Assembly (NCBI RefSeq): GCF_011297335.1
Contig: NZ_JAAOTJ010000016.1
Span: forward strand, 114,462 to 178,461
Direction of reading: 5' to 3'
DNA: 64,000 nucleotides
DNA from: Catellatospora methionotrophica
Lineage (GTDB): Bacteria; Actinomycetota; Actinomycetes; Mycobacteriales; Micromonosporaceae
Shown one piece after another: positions 50,479 to 58,170 of the stretch; within the stretch, counting starts at the first letter, position 1, and every line of letters starts with the position of its first letter. Below the pieces are notes generated by a model. It was given only the letters and a program-made list of their open reading frames with translations. It was not told the DNA's origin and did not search any database. Both the position numbers and the translations under genes were made by a program.

Positions 50479-52122
50479 TCAGGCGGGGCGGCGGGACTGG
50501 ATGATGCGGAACCGGCTCGCCACGAACGCGCCGTCGGTCAGGGCCGCGTTGGCGGCGGGGTTCGCGCCGGAGGCGTGGAAGTCGGAGAACGCGGCCGACT
50601 GGTTGACGAAGATGCCGCCGGTCAGGTTCGCCGACAGGTGTACGCCCACCTCCATCGCCGCCTGCTCGACCGCGTCGAGCACGGACTCGTCGGTGCTGTA
50701 GACCGCCGCGGTGATCGCGCCCATCTGTCCGACCGTCTCCCGGAAGATGTCGATGCTCTGCCGGGTCGACTCCGTGGGGATCGCGAACGTCACCGGGCCG
50801 AAGCACTCGGCGGCGTACCCGTCGGTCACCTTCACGATCATCGGCGTGCGCACCACCGCACCGGCGTACGCCGGGTGGGCCAGCTCAGCCGAGTCGAGCA
50901 CGACGTCGCCCAGCTTGCGGGCGGCCTCGATCCGGTCGACCACGTCGCCGTTGACGATCGCGCCGGTGAACTCGACGGCCTTGGCCGGGTCGGCGGTGAT
51001 CGCGCGGACCGCACCCGCGATGCCGTCGACGACCTCGTCGAAGCTCTTGTGCCCGGCCTCGGTCTCGATGCCGCCGGCCGGGATGAGCAGGTTCTGCGGG
51101 GTGGTGCACATCTGGCCGCTGTAGAGGGTCAGCGAGAAGCCCAGGTTGCGGCACATGCCCGCGAAGTCGGCGGTCGAGTCGACGACGACGGTGTTGACCC
51201 CGGCCTTCTCGGTGTACACCTGCGCCTGGCGGGCGTGCTGCTCCAGCCAGTCGCCGAAGGCGGTGGAGCCGGTGAAGTCGATGAGGCGGATCTCGGGCCG
51301 CAGCGCGAGATCCTTGGCGATCGGCGCCTCCCGGGTGTCGACGGCGAGCTGCACCGTGTTCGGGTCGAGCCCGGCCTCGGCGAGCACCTCGCGGGCGACC
51401 TGCACGGTGATGGCCAGCGGCAGCACCGCGCCCGGGTGCGGCTTGACCAGCACCGGGTTGCCGGTGATCAGCGACGCGAACAGGCCCGGCCAGGAGTTCC
51501 AGGTCGGGAACGTGTTGCAGCCGATGACCAGGCCGATGCCGCGCGGCACCAGGTGGTACGTCTTGGCCAGCGTGTCGGCCTTCTTGGTCCACACCACGGA
51601 ACCGGCCTGCCGGGTCTGCTCGGCGTAGCCGTAGGCGACCGCCTCCAGCGCGCGGTCGAGCGCGTGCGGTCCACCCGCCTGGAAGGCCATCACGAACGCC
51701 TGGCCGGTGGTCGCGTGCACCGCGTTGGCCAGCTCGAACACCCGCTTGTGCAGGCGGGCGAGGATCTCCAGGCAGACTCCGGCGCGCTGCTGCGGCCCGG
51801 CGTCGCGCCACGAGCCCAGCGCGGCCCTGGCGGCGGCGATCAGAGCGTCAGGGCTGGTCCGGGGGTATCGCACCCCGAGCGGGATGCCGAACGGCGACTG
51901 CTCCGGGGCCACCCACTCGTCGGCGGGCTGGTCCAGCGGGAAGTCCAAGCCCTGCAGGGCGTTGAAGGCGGCCTTGCCGTCGGCGGCAGCGGTCTCGCCG
52001 TACACCTTCGGGCTCGGCGACTCGGGGTACGCCGACCAGTAGCCGCGCTCGGTGATCGCCCGCAGCGCGCTGCTCAGCAGCTCCTCATGGGTGGTGAAGA
52101 GGTCCGTGGTGGTGACAGTCAT
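50479..52122 (-). CDS. paaN: Phenylacetic acid degradation protein PaaN-type aldehyde dehydrogenase
   Basis: The 547-residue NAD(P)-dependent aldehyde dehydrogenase is of the PaaN type. It has VPRGIGLVIGCNTFPTWNSW, the catalytic region YSGQMCTTPQNLLIPAGG (Cys), DFTGSTAFGDWLEQHA, and ECFGPVTFAIPTES near 425-438. In phenylacetate catabolism this type oxidises the ring-opened semialdehyde, but no other paa genes are here. The ATG at 52122 has AGGGG upstream. It is probably controlled by the TetR gene on the other side of the shared operator region. Confidence 0.87.
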   Translation of the reverse strand: MTVTTTDLFTTHEELLSSALRAITERGYWSAYPESPSPKVYGETAAADGKAAFNALQGLDFPLDQPADEWVAPEQSPFGIPLGVRYPRTSPDALIAAARAALGSWRDAGPQQRAGVCLEILARLHKRVFELANAVHATTGQAFVMAFQAGGPHALDRALEAVAYGYAEQTRQAGSVVWTKKADTLAKTYHLVPRGIGLVIGCNTFPTWNSWPGLFASLITGNPVLVKPHPGAVLPLAITVQVAREVLAEAGLDPNTVQLAVDTREAPIAKDLALRPEIRLIDFTGSTAFGDWLEQHARQAQVYTEKAGVNTVVVDSTADFAGMCRNLGFSLTLYSGQMCTTPQNLLIPAGGIETEAGHKSFDEVVDGIAGAVRAITADPAKAVEFTGAIVNGDVVDRIEAARKLGDVVLDSAELAHPAYAGAVVRTPMIVKVTDGYAAECFGPVTFAIPTESTRQSIDIFRETVGQMGAITAAVYSTDESVLDAVEQAAMEVGVHLSANLTGGIFVNQSAAFSDFHASGANPAANAALTDGAFVASRFRIIQSRRPA

Positions 52123-52160
52123 GCCCCTCATCATGCCCGACGGGGTGAGCGGAGCCACAG

Positions 52161-52174
52161 TTGAACATGTTCAA
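52161..52174. promoter_or_regulatory. Palindromic operator 1 in the paaN-tetR intergenic region
   Basis: TTGAACATGTTCAA is a perfect 14-bp palindrome, 39 bp before paaN. It resembles TetR-family operators and recurs at 52205-52218. Confidence 0.75.
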
Positions 52175-52204
52175 GTCGTGTGCCAGCATGAGAACGTCCG
52201 CAAG

Positions 52205-52218
52205 TTGAACACGTTCAC
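52205..52218. promoter_or_regulatory. Palindromic operator 2 in the paaN-tetR intergenic region
   Basis: TTGAACACGTTCAC differs from operator 1 at two positions and lies 44 bp (centre to centre) away, about 15 bp before the divergent small membrane gene. Both transcription units could therefore be repressed together. Confidence 0.72.
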
Positions 52219-52232
52219 ATCGGAGATGGGAC

Positions 52233-52682
52233 ATGGACCCGAAGCTGGTCGTGTACCTGGCCTACGCGGTGGTCACCCTCGCGCTGACCCTCTGGGTCGG
52301 CCACACCCTGCAGCGGCACGGGCAGGCCTTCCTGCGCGACGTGCTGCCCACCGGGGAGCTCGCCGCCGCCGTCACGAAGTTCCTCGTGATCGGCTTCTAC
52401 CTGCTCAACCTCGGTTACATGGCGATCGCCATGAAGACCTACGACGAGGTGACCGGCCCCGTCGGCGCGGTCGAGACGCTCGCCACCAAGATCGGCATCA
52501 TCACGCTCGCCCTGGTGCTGGTGCACCTGGGCACCGTGCTGCTGCTCGCCCGGCTGCGCCGGCAGATCCAGGGGCCGCTGACCCGGGCGTACCCGGTCCC
52601 GGCCGCCGCGATCACCCAGCAGGCCGCCGACCGGCCCACCGCCCGGCAGGCCGACGCCCGCCGACTGACCCCGACCGCGTGA
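52233..52682 (+). CDS. Small three-helix membrane protein
   Basis: No named family recognised. The 149-residue protein has about three transmembrane helices (VVYLAYAVVTLALTLWVGHT, FLVIGFYLLNLGYMAIAM, IITLALVLVHLGTVLLLARL) and a basic C-terminal tail. It is preceded by a palindromic operator and followed 21 bp later by tetR. It is probably co-regulated with paaN; a role in membrane defence against the aromatic substrate is speculation. Confidence 0.7.
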   Translation: MDPKLVVYLAYAVVTLALTLWVGHTLQRHGQAFLRDVLPTGELAAAVTKFLVIGFYLLNLGYMAIAMKTYDEVTGPVGAVETLATKIGIITLALVLVHLGTVLLLARLRRQIQGPLTRAYPVPAAAITQQAADRPTARQADARRLTPTA

Positions 52683-52703
52683 GCCACCGCTAGCGTGGGC
52701 AGC

Positions 52704-53435
52704 GTGACGCACACCGACAACGGCTCGTCCCCCGCCGCCGAGCAGGCGGCCCGGGGACGGGCCGCTGACACGTCCCGCGGCGAGCAGACCCGCCAGGCGA
52801 TCGTGAGCAGCGCCATCCGCCTGTTCGGCGAGGCCGGTTACGAGAAGACGACGATGCGGGCGATCGCCGCCGACGCCGGGGTCTCGGTCGGCAACGCCTA
52901 CTACTACTTCCCCGCCAAGGAGGCGCTGGTCTCCGAGTTCTACCTCGAACTGCAGCGCGAGCACCTGGCCCGGGTCGAGCCGATCCTGAACGGCGGCACG
53001 TCCTTCGGCGACCGGCTGACCGCGATCCTGCGCGAGGGCATCGAGGTGTGGGCGCCACACCACGCGTTCGCGGGCCGCTTCATCGGCATCGCGGCGGTTC
53101 CCGGCTCGCCGGTGAGCCCGTTCAGCACGGCATCGAGCGAGTCCCGCGAGCTGGCCACCAGCATCTTCCACCGGCTGGTGGACAGCACGGACGTGAAGAT
53201 GGACCCGCAGTTGCGGGCGCGGCTGCCGCAACTGCTGTGGCTGGCCCAGCTCGGCCTGGTCGTGTACTGGGTGCACGACACCACGCCGGGCCAGCGCCGC
53301 ACCCGCTCCGTGGTCGACCTCGCCGTGCCCTACCTGGAGTACCTGGTCGGAGCGTCCCGGATGAAGATCTTCAGGCCGCTGACCACGCGCGGCCTGACCC
53401 TGCTGGAGGCCGTCTGGCCGCGCGCGGCCGGGTGA
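52704..53435 (+). CDS. TetR-family repressor
   Basis: The 243-residue protein has an N-terminal TetR DNA-binding domain after a ~28-residue tail: SSAIRLFGEAGYEKTTMRAI, then GVSVGNAYYYFPAKEALVSE. The ligand domain that follows is helical. GTG 52704 follows a TAGCGT -10 and may be leaderless; GTG 52695 is an alternative. It is the natural candidate to bind the two TTGAAC palindromes and control paaN and the small membrane gene, probably in response to an acyl-CoA or aromatic ligand. Confidence 0.85.
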   Translation: MTHTDNGSSPAAEQAARGRAADTSRGEQTRQAIVSSAIRLFGEAGYEKTTMRAIAADAGVSVGNAYYYFPAKEALVSEFYLELQREHLARVEPILNGGTSFGDRLTAILREGIEVWAPHHAFAGRFIGIAAVPGSPVSPFSTASSESRELATSIFHRLVDSTDVKMDPQLRARLPQLLWLAQLGLVVYWVHDTTPGQRRTRSVVDLAVPYLEYLVGASRMKIFRPLTTRGLTLLEAVWPRAAG

Positions 53436-53441
53436 GCCCGC

Positions 53442-54233
53442 TCAGCATTTGCGGGGCTTGGCCCCGTCGAGCAGCCGGACGTACGCGTGGGACACGTAGA
53501 TGCCGTCGCCGACGCGGTTCCACAGGTCGGTCGTGCGTACCGTCCCCTTGACCTTGTCGCCTTTGACCTGGCACCGGATCGGCACCTGGGCGTAGTCGCC
53601 CGCCCCGCCGCGCAGGTCGGCCTTGACCTTCGGGGCCGAGCGCACGCGCAGCCACTCGCCGCCGTCGGTGTCCACCACGCCCCGGTCGCCCTCGCCGGTC
53701 CACAGGTAGGTGACGTGGACCCAGTCGTTGTCGTCGAGGTCGAGGCCGTCCCAGAAGGCGCCGTCGGCGATGTCGATGCCCGCCGGGTTGGCCACCTCGC
53801 GACCGAACTCGTCCTCACCGTCGTTGTGGTCGTCCTGGTACGCCGCCTGCGCCTGCGGCTTGCCGCGCGGCAGTTCCTCCCACATGTGCCGGTCGTCGGC
53901 CCAGTAGTCGTCCTTGGTGTTCCACGGCCCGACGTCCCACACCGGCAGGAACACGCACCTGTCGTTGCCGTCGTGGCAGACCCGGACGCTCTTGTCGCCC
54001 TCGCCCCGCTCGGACAGCCCGCGCCAGGAGGGCAGCGCGGCGAACCAGTCGCGTTTGGTGATTTTGTGGCCGTTGGCGGTCTTCCAGCCGACCAGGCCCT
54101 CCCTGGTCGCGAAGACCTTGGCGGTGAGCGTGCCGCCGCCCGGCGGCGCTAGCGCCACGGCGGGAGTCGCGACCAGAGCGGCGGGCACGACGGTGAGGGC
54201 GGCGATCAGGGACACGAGCAATCGAGGCCTCAT
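53442..54233 (-). CDS. Secreted double-psi-barrel/SH3-like protein
   Basis: The 263-residue protein has a Sec signal peptide (LLVSLIAALTVVPAALVATP, cleaved near AVA-LA). The mature part looks like an RlpA/expansin-type barrel: CVFLPVWDVGPWN with GIDIADGAFWDGLDLDDNDW, the pattern of the Asp pair in double-psi barrels. A small SH3-like domain follows (YAQVPIRCQVKGDKVKGTV, then WNRVGDGIYVSHAYVRLLDG). A cell-wall or carbohydrate target is inferred. Cysteines (VCHDGNDRC and near the end) may form disulfides. It is convergent with tetR. Confidence 0.75.
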   Translation of the reverse strand: MRPRLLVSLIAALTVVPAALVATPAVALAPPGGGTLTAKVFATREGLVGWKTANGHKITKRDWFAALPSWRGLSERGEGDKSVRVCHDGNDRCVFLPVWDVGPWNTKDDYWADDRHMWEELPRGKPQAQAAYQDDHNDGEDEFGREVANPAGIDIADGAFWDGLDLDDNDWVHVTYLWTGEGDRGVVDTDGGEWLRVRSAPKVKADLRGGAGDYAQVPIRCQVKGDKVKGTVRTTDLWNRVGDGIYVSHAYVRLLDGAKPRKC

Positions 54234-54237
54234 GTCT

Positions 54238-54252
54238 TTGATCAACGATCAA
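54238..54252. promoter_or_regulatory. Palindrome TTGATC-AAC-GATCAA before the secreted barrel gene
   Basis: A 6-bp-arm inverted repeat with a three-base spacer lies within 20 bp of the start codon, in the promoter or leader region. It could be an operator; its binding protein is unknown. Confidence 0.4.
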
Positions 54253-54307
54253 GACATGCCCAGGGTGCCGGGTATACGGCTAGTCCGTTTTAGGCATATG
54301 GTCCGAT

Positions 54308-55357
54308 TCATTCCGCCGTTGCGGTGGAGCCGTCCTTCGCCAGGTCACGCTGCCAGTTCTGGAACGCGGCGAGCTTGCGGAAACCCATCTGCTCGTTGAT
54401 GGCGATCATGTAGCCGTTCTCCGCCGCGTTGAACGTGTCCACCACCTCGACCTGCGGCATCTCCGCCCGGAAGAACCGCAGGTTCTCCACCTTCACCAGC
54501 GCGCCGAGCCGGTGGCCGCGGTGGTCCGGGTCCACGATGGTGATCTGCTGCCAGGCGTGCCAGGGCGTCTCGTCGTCGTTGGAGATCGTGGTCCAGGCGA
54601 CCAGCGCGCCGGTCTGCTCGTCCACCGCCCCCGTGTGGAAAGTACGCCGTCCGCGCGCCGCGATCACCTCCTCCACCCGGCGCATCCGCGCCACGTCCGG
54701 CTTCTCCGCCTCGATCTGCAGGTCACCGGTCGGCGCATCCGACATCAGCCGGGAATCCAGGTATGCCACGCCCTCGGCCAGCTCCTCGGGGGCCGCGTCC
54801 CGCCAGCGCACCAGCCGGTAGCCGGTGGCCTTGGCCTGCGCGGCGGCCAGCATCCCGGCCAGCACGTCCTCGTCCACCTCCGCCAGCGTCAGCCGCCGTT
54901 GCAGCTCCGGCAGCGTGTTCGTGAACCCGAGCGCCGCCGCGAACGCACCCGGCGCCTCGTCGGGCGCGGGCAGCCCCGGCATGGACAGCGAAGCGCCGGT
55001 CACCAGGACGGTGCGGCCGTGCTCGCGGGCGTACGCCAGCACCTCGCCGAACAGCGCCCGGCCCACGCCACGCCGCCGGAACCGCGGCGCCACCTCGATC
55101 GTGAAGGAGAGGACCTTGAGGTTGTCCTCGGTCATCCGCGACACCTCGAGCCGCCCCGCAGGCTCGCCGTCCACCCAGGCCAGTTGATGCTCCACCGCCC
55201 GCGCCGGAAACGCGTGCTCGAACATCAACTCCGCCATCCGCCTGGTCCGTGCCGGAAGATACGGGAACTCGTACTCGCGTATCCGCTCCACCACCTCCAC
55301 CCAGGCGTCGATGGAAGCGGGATCGTCAACGCTGACGGGGGCGATACGCAGACTCAT
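54308..55357 (-). CDS. Tandem GNAT-family N-acetyltransferase
   Basis: The 349-residue protein has two GNAT domains. The N-terminal one has LSFTIEVAPRFRRRGVGRAL near 84-103 (acetyl-CoA loop). The C-terminal one has QQITIVDPDHRGHRLGALVK near 270-289 followed by VVDTFNAAENGYMIAINEQMGF, a pattern shared with actinomycete tandem GNATs. The substrate is unknown. The ATG at 55357 was chosen over an extension through family C repeats. Confidence 0.85.
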   Translation of the reverse strand: MSLRIAPVSVDDPASIDAWVEVVERIREYEFPYLPARTRRMAELMFEHAFPARAVEHQLAWVDGEPAGRLEVSRMTEDNLKVLSFTIEVAPRFRRRGVGRALFGEVLAYAREHGRTVLVTGASLSMPGLPAPDEAPGAFAAALGFTNTLPELQRRLTLAEVDEDVLAGMLAAAQAKATGYRLVRWRDAAPEELAEGVAYLDSRLMSDAPTGDLQIEAEKPDVARMRRVEEVIAARGRRTFHTGAVDEQTGALVAWTTISNDDETPWHAWQQITIVDPDHRGHRLGALVKVENLRFFRAEMPQVEVVDTFNAAENGYMIAINEQMGFRKLAAFQNWQRDLAKDGSTATAE

Positions 55358-55406
55358 GCCCGCCAGCGTCCTCCGCCCTGTCCCCCACCGCACCCCCTTT
55401 TTCCGA

Positions 55407-55453
55407 AGGAAGGGCACCTTCCCATCGATATACGTAGAGGAAGGGCACCTTCC
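55407..55453. repeat. Family C elements in direct orientation
   Basis: The core AGGAAGGGCACCTTCC appears twice in the same orientation (55407-55422 and 55438-55453), separated by 15 bp. Elsewhere two cores form a palindrome. It lies between thrC and the GNAT gene. Confidence 0.75.
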
Positions 55454-55477
55454 TAACCGCGCACCGCGTGGGAACTG

Positions 55478-55527
55478 CACAGACAGGTGCCCCCTCCCGC
55501 ATCTGCGGAAGGGCGCACCTGTCTGTG
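55478..55527 (-). terminator. thrC terminator
   Basis: CACAGACAGGTGC (55478-55490) pairs exactly with GCACCTGTCTGTG (55515-55527). It lies just after the thrC stop. Confidence 0.8.
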
Positions 55528-55534
55528 GCTCGGA

Positions 55535-56815
55535 TCAGCCGAGTAGGCCCGCCTCGCGGGCGGCCTTCAGCGACGGCTTCACCCGGTAGGTCGGGCCGAC
55601 CAGCTCGGCGACGGCGTCCAGGGTCTTCAGGCCCTCGCCGGTGTTGAACACGACCGTCTCCAGGTCCGGGTCGAGCCGGCCCGAGGCGATCAGCTTCGCG
55701 GTCACCGCGGTGGTCACCCCGCCCGCGGTCTCCGCGAAGACCCCGGTCGTACGCGCCAGCAGCCGGATCGCGTCGCGGATCTCGTCGTCGGAGGCGTAGT
55801 CCATCCAGCCGCCGGTGCGGCGCACCGCCTCCAGCGCGTACAGCCCGGCGGCCGGGTCGCCGATGTTCAGCGACTTCGCGATGCCGGTCGGCTTCACGGG
55901 GGTGATCACGTCGGTGTCGGCGTGCAGCGCGGTGGCGATCGGGTTGCAGCCCAGCGACTGCGCGCCGAAGACCTTCCAGCCGCCCTCCGGCGCGACGGCC
56001 AGGCCCGACGACACCAGCTCCTCGAACGCCTTGTCAATCTTGGTGAGCAGCTCGCCGGAGGCCATCGGGATGACCACCTGCGCCGGGATGCGCCAGCCGA
56101 GCTGCTCGGCGACCTCGTAGCCCAGCGTCTTGGAGCCCTCGGCGTAGAACGGGCGCACGTTCACGTTGACGAACGCGGTGTCCTCGAACTCGTCGGTCTC
56201 GACCAGCTCCGAGCACAGCCGGTTCACGTCGTCGTACGAGCCCTCGATGGCGACCACGTCACCGCCGTACACAGCGGTGGTGATGATCTTTCCGGCTTCC
56301 AGGTCGTGCGGGATGAACACGACCGAGGGCACGCCCGCGCGGGCCGCGTGCGCGGCGACCGAGTTGGCCAGGTTGCCCGTCGAGGCGCAGGCGTAGCGGG
56401 TGAAGCCGAGCGCCTTCGCGGCGGTCAGCGCCACCGACACCACGCGGTCCTTGAACGAGTGCGTCGGGTTCGCCGAGTCGTCCTTGATCCACAGCGGGGC
56501 GCGCAGGCCGATCTCGGCGGCGAGCGCGTCGGCGCGTACCAGCGGGGTCAGTCCGGGGTTGAGCGTCACCCGGTCGGCCTCCTGCTGGCCGACGGGCAGC
56601 AGGCCCGCGTAACGCCAGATGTTCTGCGGTCCCGCCTCGATCTGGGCGCGGGTCACCTTGGCCAGCGACTCCGCGTCGTACCAGACCTCCAGCGGGCCGA
56701 AACACTCGTAACACGCGTGCTGGGCGGCGAGCGGGAACCGGGCGCCACAGCCCCGGCACTCCAGGCCGCGCGCGGGGGAATCGACACCGAGGGGCGTGAT
56801 GACGGCAGACGTCAT
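55535..56815 (-). CDS. thrC: Threonine synthase
   Basis: The 426-residue PLP enzyme converts O-phosphohomoserine to threonine. An N-terminal zinc-ribbon-like part (LECRGCGARF and ACYECFG) precedes the fold-type II core with the PLP lysine in NPTHSFKDR near 116-124, STGNLANSVAAHAARAG, and NTGEGLKTLDAV near the C-terminus. The ATG lies about ten bases after a SAM-I riboswitch whose last stem contains the ribosome site AGAGG. Phosphohomoserine is the branch point with methionine, so SAM control fits. Confidence 0.94.
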   Translation of the reverse strand: MTSAVITPLGVDSPARGLECRGCGARFPLAAQHACYECFGPLEVWYDAESLAKVTRAQIEAGPQNIWRYAGLLPVGQQEADRVTLNPGLTPLVRADALAAEIGLRAPLWIKDDSANPTHSFKDRVVSVALTAAKALGFTRYACASTGNLANSVAAHAARAGVPSVVFIPHDLEAGKIITTAVYGGDVVAIEGSYDDVNRLCSELVETDEFEDTAFVNVNVRPFYAEGSKTLGYEVAEQLGWRIPAQVVIPMASGELLTKIDKAFEELVSSGLAVAPEGGWKVFGAQSLGCNPIATALHADTDVITPVKPTGIAKSLNIGDPAAGLYALEAVRRTGGWMDYASDDEIRDAIRLLARTTGVFAETAGGVTTAVTAKLIASGRLDPDLETVVFNTGEGLKTLDAVAELVGPTYRVKPSLKAAREAGLLG

Positions 56816-56825
56816 GAGATGTTTC

Positions 56826-56937
56826 CTCTCATCTTCCCGGCGTCACCGATCTGGCCCGCCGGACGGAGTTGGCACCTGCCATCGATGGTGGTTGCCGGAG
56901 CGTCGTCGGGCCGTGTCCCTCAGCTCCTCTGGATGAG
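56826..56937 (-). ncRNA. SAM-I (S-box) riboswitch upstream of thrC
   Basis: Reading the minus strand, conserved S-box blocks appear in order: CTCATCCAGAGGAGC, GAGGGACACGGCCCGACGA, CGCTCCGGCAACC, GGTGCCAACTCC and the closing GAAGATGAGAGG. P1 pairs CTCATC with GATGAG, and the 3' strand of P1 runs directly into the thrC ribosome site. SAM binding should therefore hide the site and lower threonine synthase. Confidence 0.93.
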
Positions 56938-57068
56938 GTATTCAGTTGTGCCTTGCAGTTAATCAGAACCGAGATCACGGTTTCCAGCGTTCCCACCGGA
57001 TGAGATGCACACCTCACCCCCCGCCACGGCGCCCCGAACGCGCCGCCCCGCGCCGGACCCCCACCCGA

Positions 57069-57133
57069 ATAGACGTTGGCCTATCTGAATGAGGATCCGT
57101 AGATCGAACTCATTCAGATAGGCCAACGTCTAT
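57069..57133. repeat. Perfect 25-bp inverted repeat between the ABC operon and thrC
   Basis: ATAGACGTTGGCCTATCTG begins a 25-base arm (57069-57093) whose exact complement is at 57109-57133, with a 15-base spacer. It is clearly more AT-rich than its surroundings. It follows the stop of an ABC permease gene, so it may be a terminator, but there is no T-run. No second copy was seen. Confidence 0.8.
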
Positions 57134-57164
57134 GACAAAGCGGGTGTGGCGCGCGGCCGCACTG

Positions 57165-58067
57165 TCAGGAGACGACGTCCTTGCGGGAGAAGCGGTAGAA
57201 GGCCAGGGCGCAGAACGCGGCGAAGTAGCAGACCGCGGAGATGGTGCCCTTGATGATGTCGTCGAACTGCATCGGTGTGGTGAGCAGCCCCAGGTAGGCC
57301 TGGGCGAAGTGGGTCGGCAGGAAGTTGCGCAGCTCGCCCAGCGCCTCGATCTGGTCCAGGATCGAGGACACGATGTACAGCAGCACCGCTCCCCCGACCG
57401 CGCCGAGCGGGGCGTCGGTGAGCACCGACAGCAGGAACGCCAGCCCCGCCACGACCAGCATGTTGATGCCCAGGAAGCCCGCCGTGGCCAGCAGCCGCAG
57501 CGTGCCCTCACCGGCCGGGATCTCCGCGGCGATGCCCGACTGCAGCGGATGCCAGCCGTAACGGGCCGTACCCAGGATCAGCGCGGTGCCGAGCAGGGTC
57601 AGGATCGCCAGCGCCGAGTAGCTCAGCGCGACCGCCAGCTTGATCCCCAGCAGGCGCGCCCGCGGCACCGGCACCGCCAGCAGGTAGCGCAGGCTGCCCC
57701 AGCTCGCCTCGGACGCGACCGTGTCGCCGTGGAACAGCGCCACCACCACGACCAGCAGGAAGCTCGCCGAGACGAACAGCGCGAACATGGCGAAGTTCAG
57801 CCCGCCGGAGATCGCGGCGTCGGACAGCTGGGAGAACTGGCCCCGGCCGGAGCGGCCGTCGTCGTCCTCCCCGCCGAGCTCGAACGCGATCAGCAGGATG
57901 ATCGGCAGCACGACCATGAAGCCCAGCGCGAGCTGGGTGCGCTTGCGCCGCCACTGCCGGGCGAACTCGGCGCCGTAGGTCAGGGTGCGTCCGGCGCGGT
58001 ATCCCGCCGCCGCCCCGTCGGGCTGCGCCACGGCCGGCCCCGTCTTCAGTTCCACGTCGGTGCTCAT
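57165..58067 (-). CDS. ABC-2 type permease
   Basis: The 300-residue membrane subunit has six transmembrane segments: LALGFMVVLPIILLIAFELG near 46-65, then after an acidic loop (GGEDDDGRSGRGQFSQL) ISGGLNFAMFALFVSASFLL and further helices. The pattern is that of ABC-2/bacitracin-type exporters. It lies 103 bp downstream of a fused hydrolase-ATPase gene that must supply its nucleotide-binding domain. Confidence 0.85.
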   Translation of the reverse strand: MSTDVELKTGPAVAQPDGAAAGYRAGRTLTYGAEFARQWRRKRTQLALGFMVVLPIILLIAFELGGEDDDGRSGRGQFSQLSDAAISGGLNFAMFALFVSASFLLVVVVALFHGDTVASEASWGSLRYLLAVPVPRARLLGIKLAVALSYSALAILTLLGTALILGTARYGWHPLQSGIAAEIPAGEGTLRLLATAGFLGINMLVVAGLAFLLSVLTDAPLGAVGGAVLLYIVSSILDQIEALGELRNFLPTHFAQAYLGLLTTPMQFDDIIKGTISAVCYFAAFCALAFYRFSRKDVVS

Positions 58068-58170
58068 GCCTTCGCCTCTCCGCCGGCATCGCCGAGCCTG
58101 CTCATTCGCCCGCGGTGCGCGCCCGTGCCCTCTGCCCGCCGATCGTCGGCGAGGCTGTCGCGTCGCTCGC

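Noticed and set aside
57069..57133. Inverted repeat considered as the ends of an insertion sequence
   Set aside because: Only 15 bp lie between the arms, there is no transposase and no target-site duplication.
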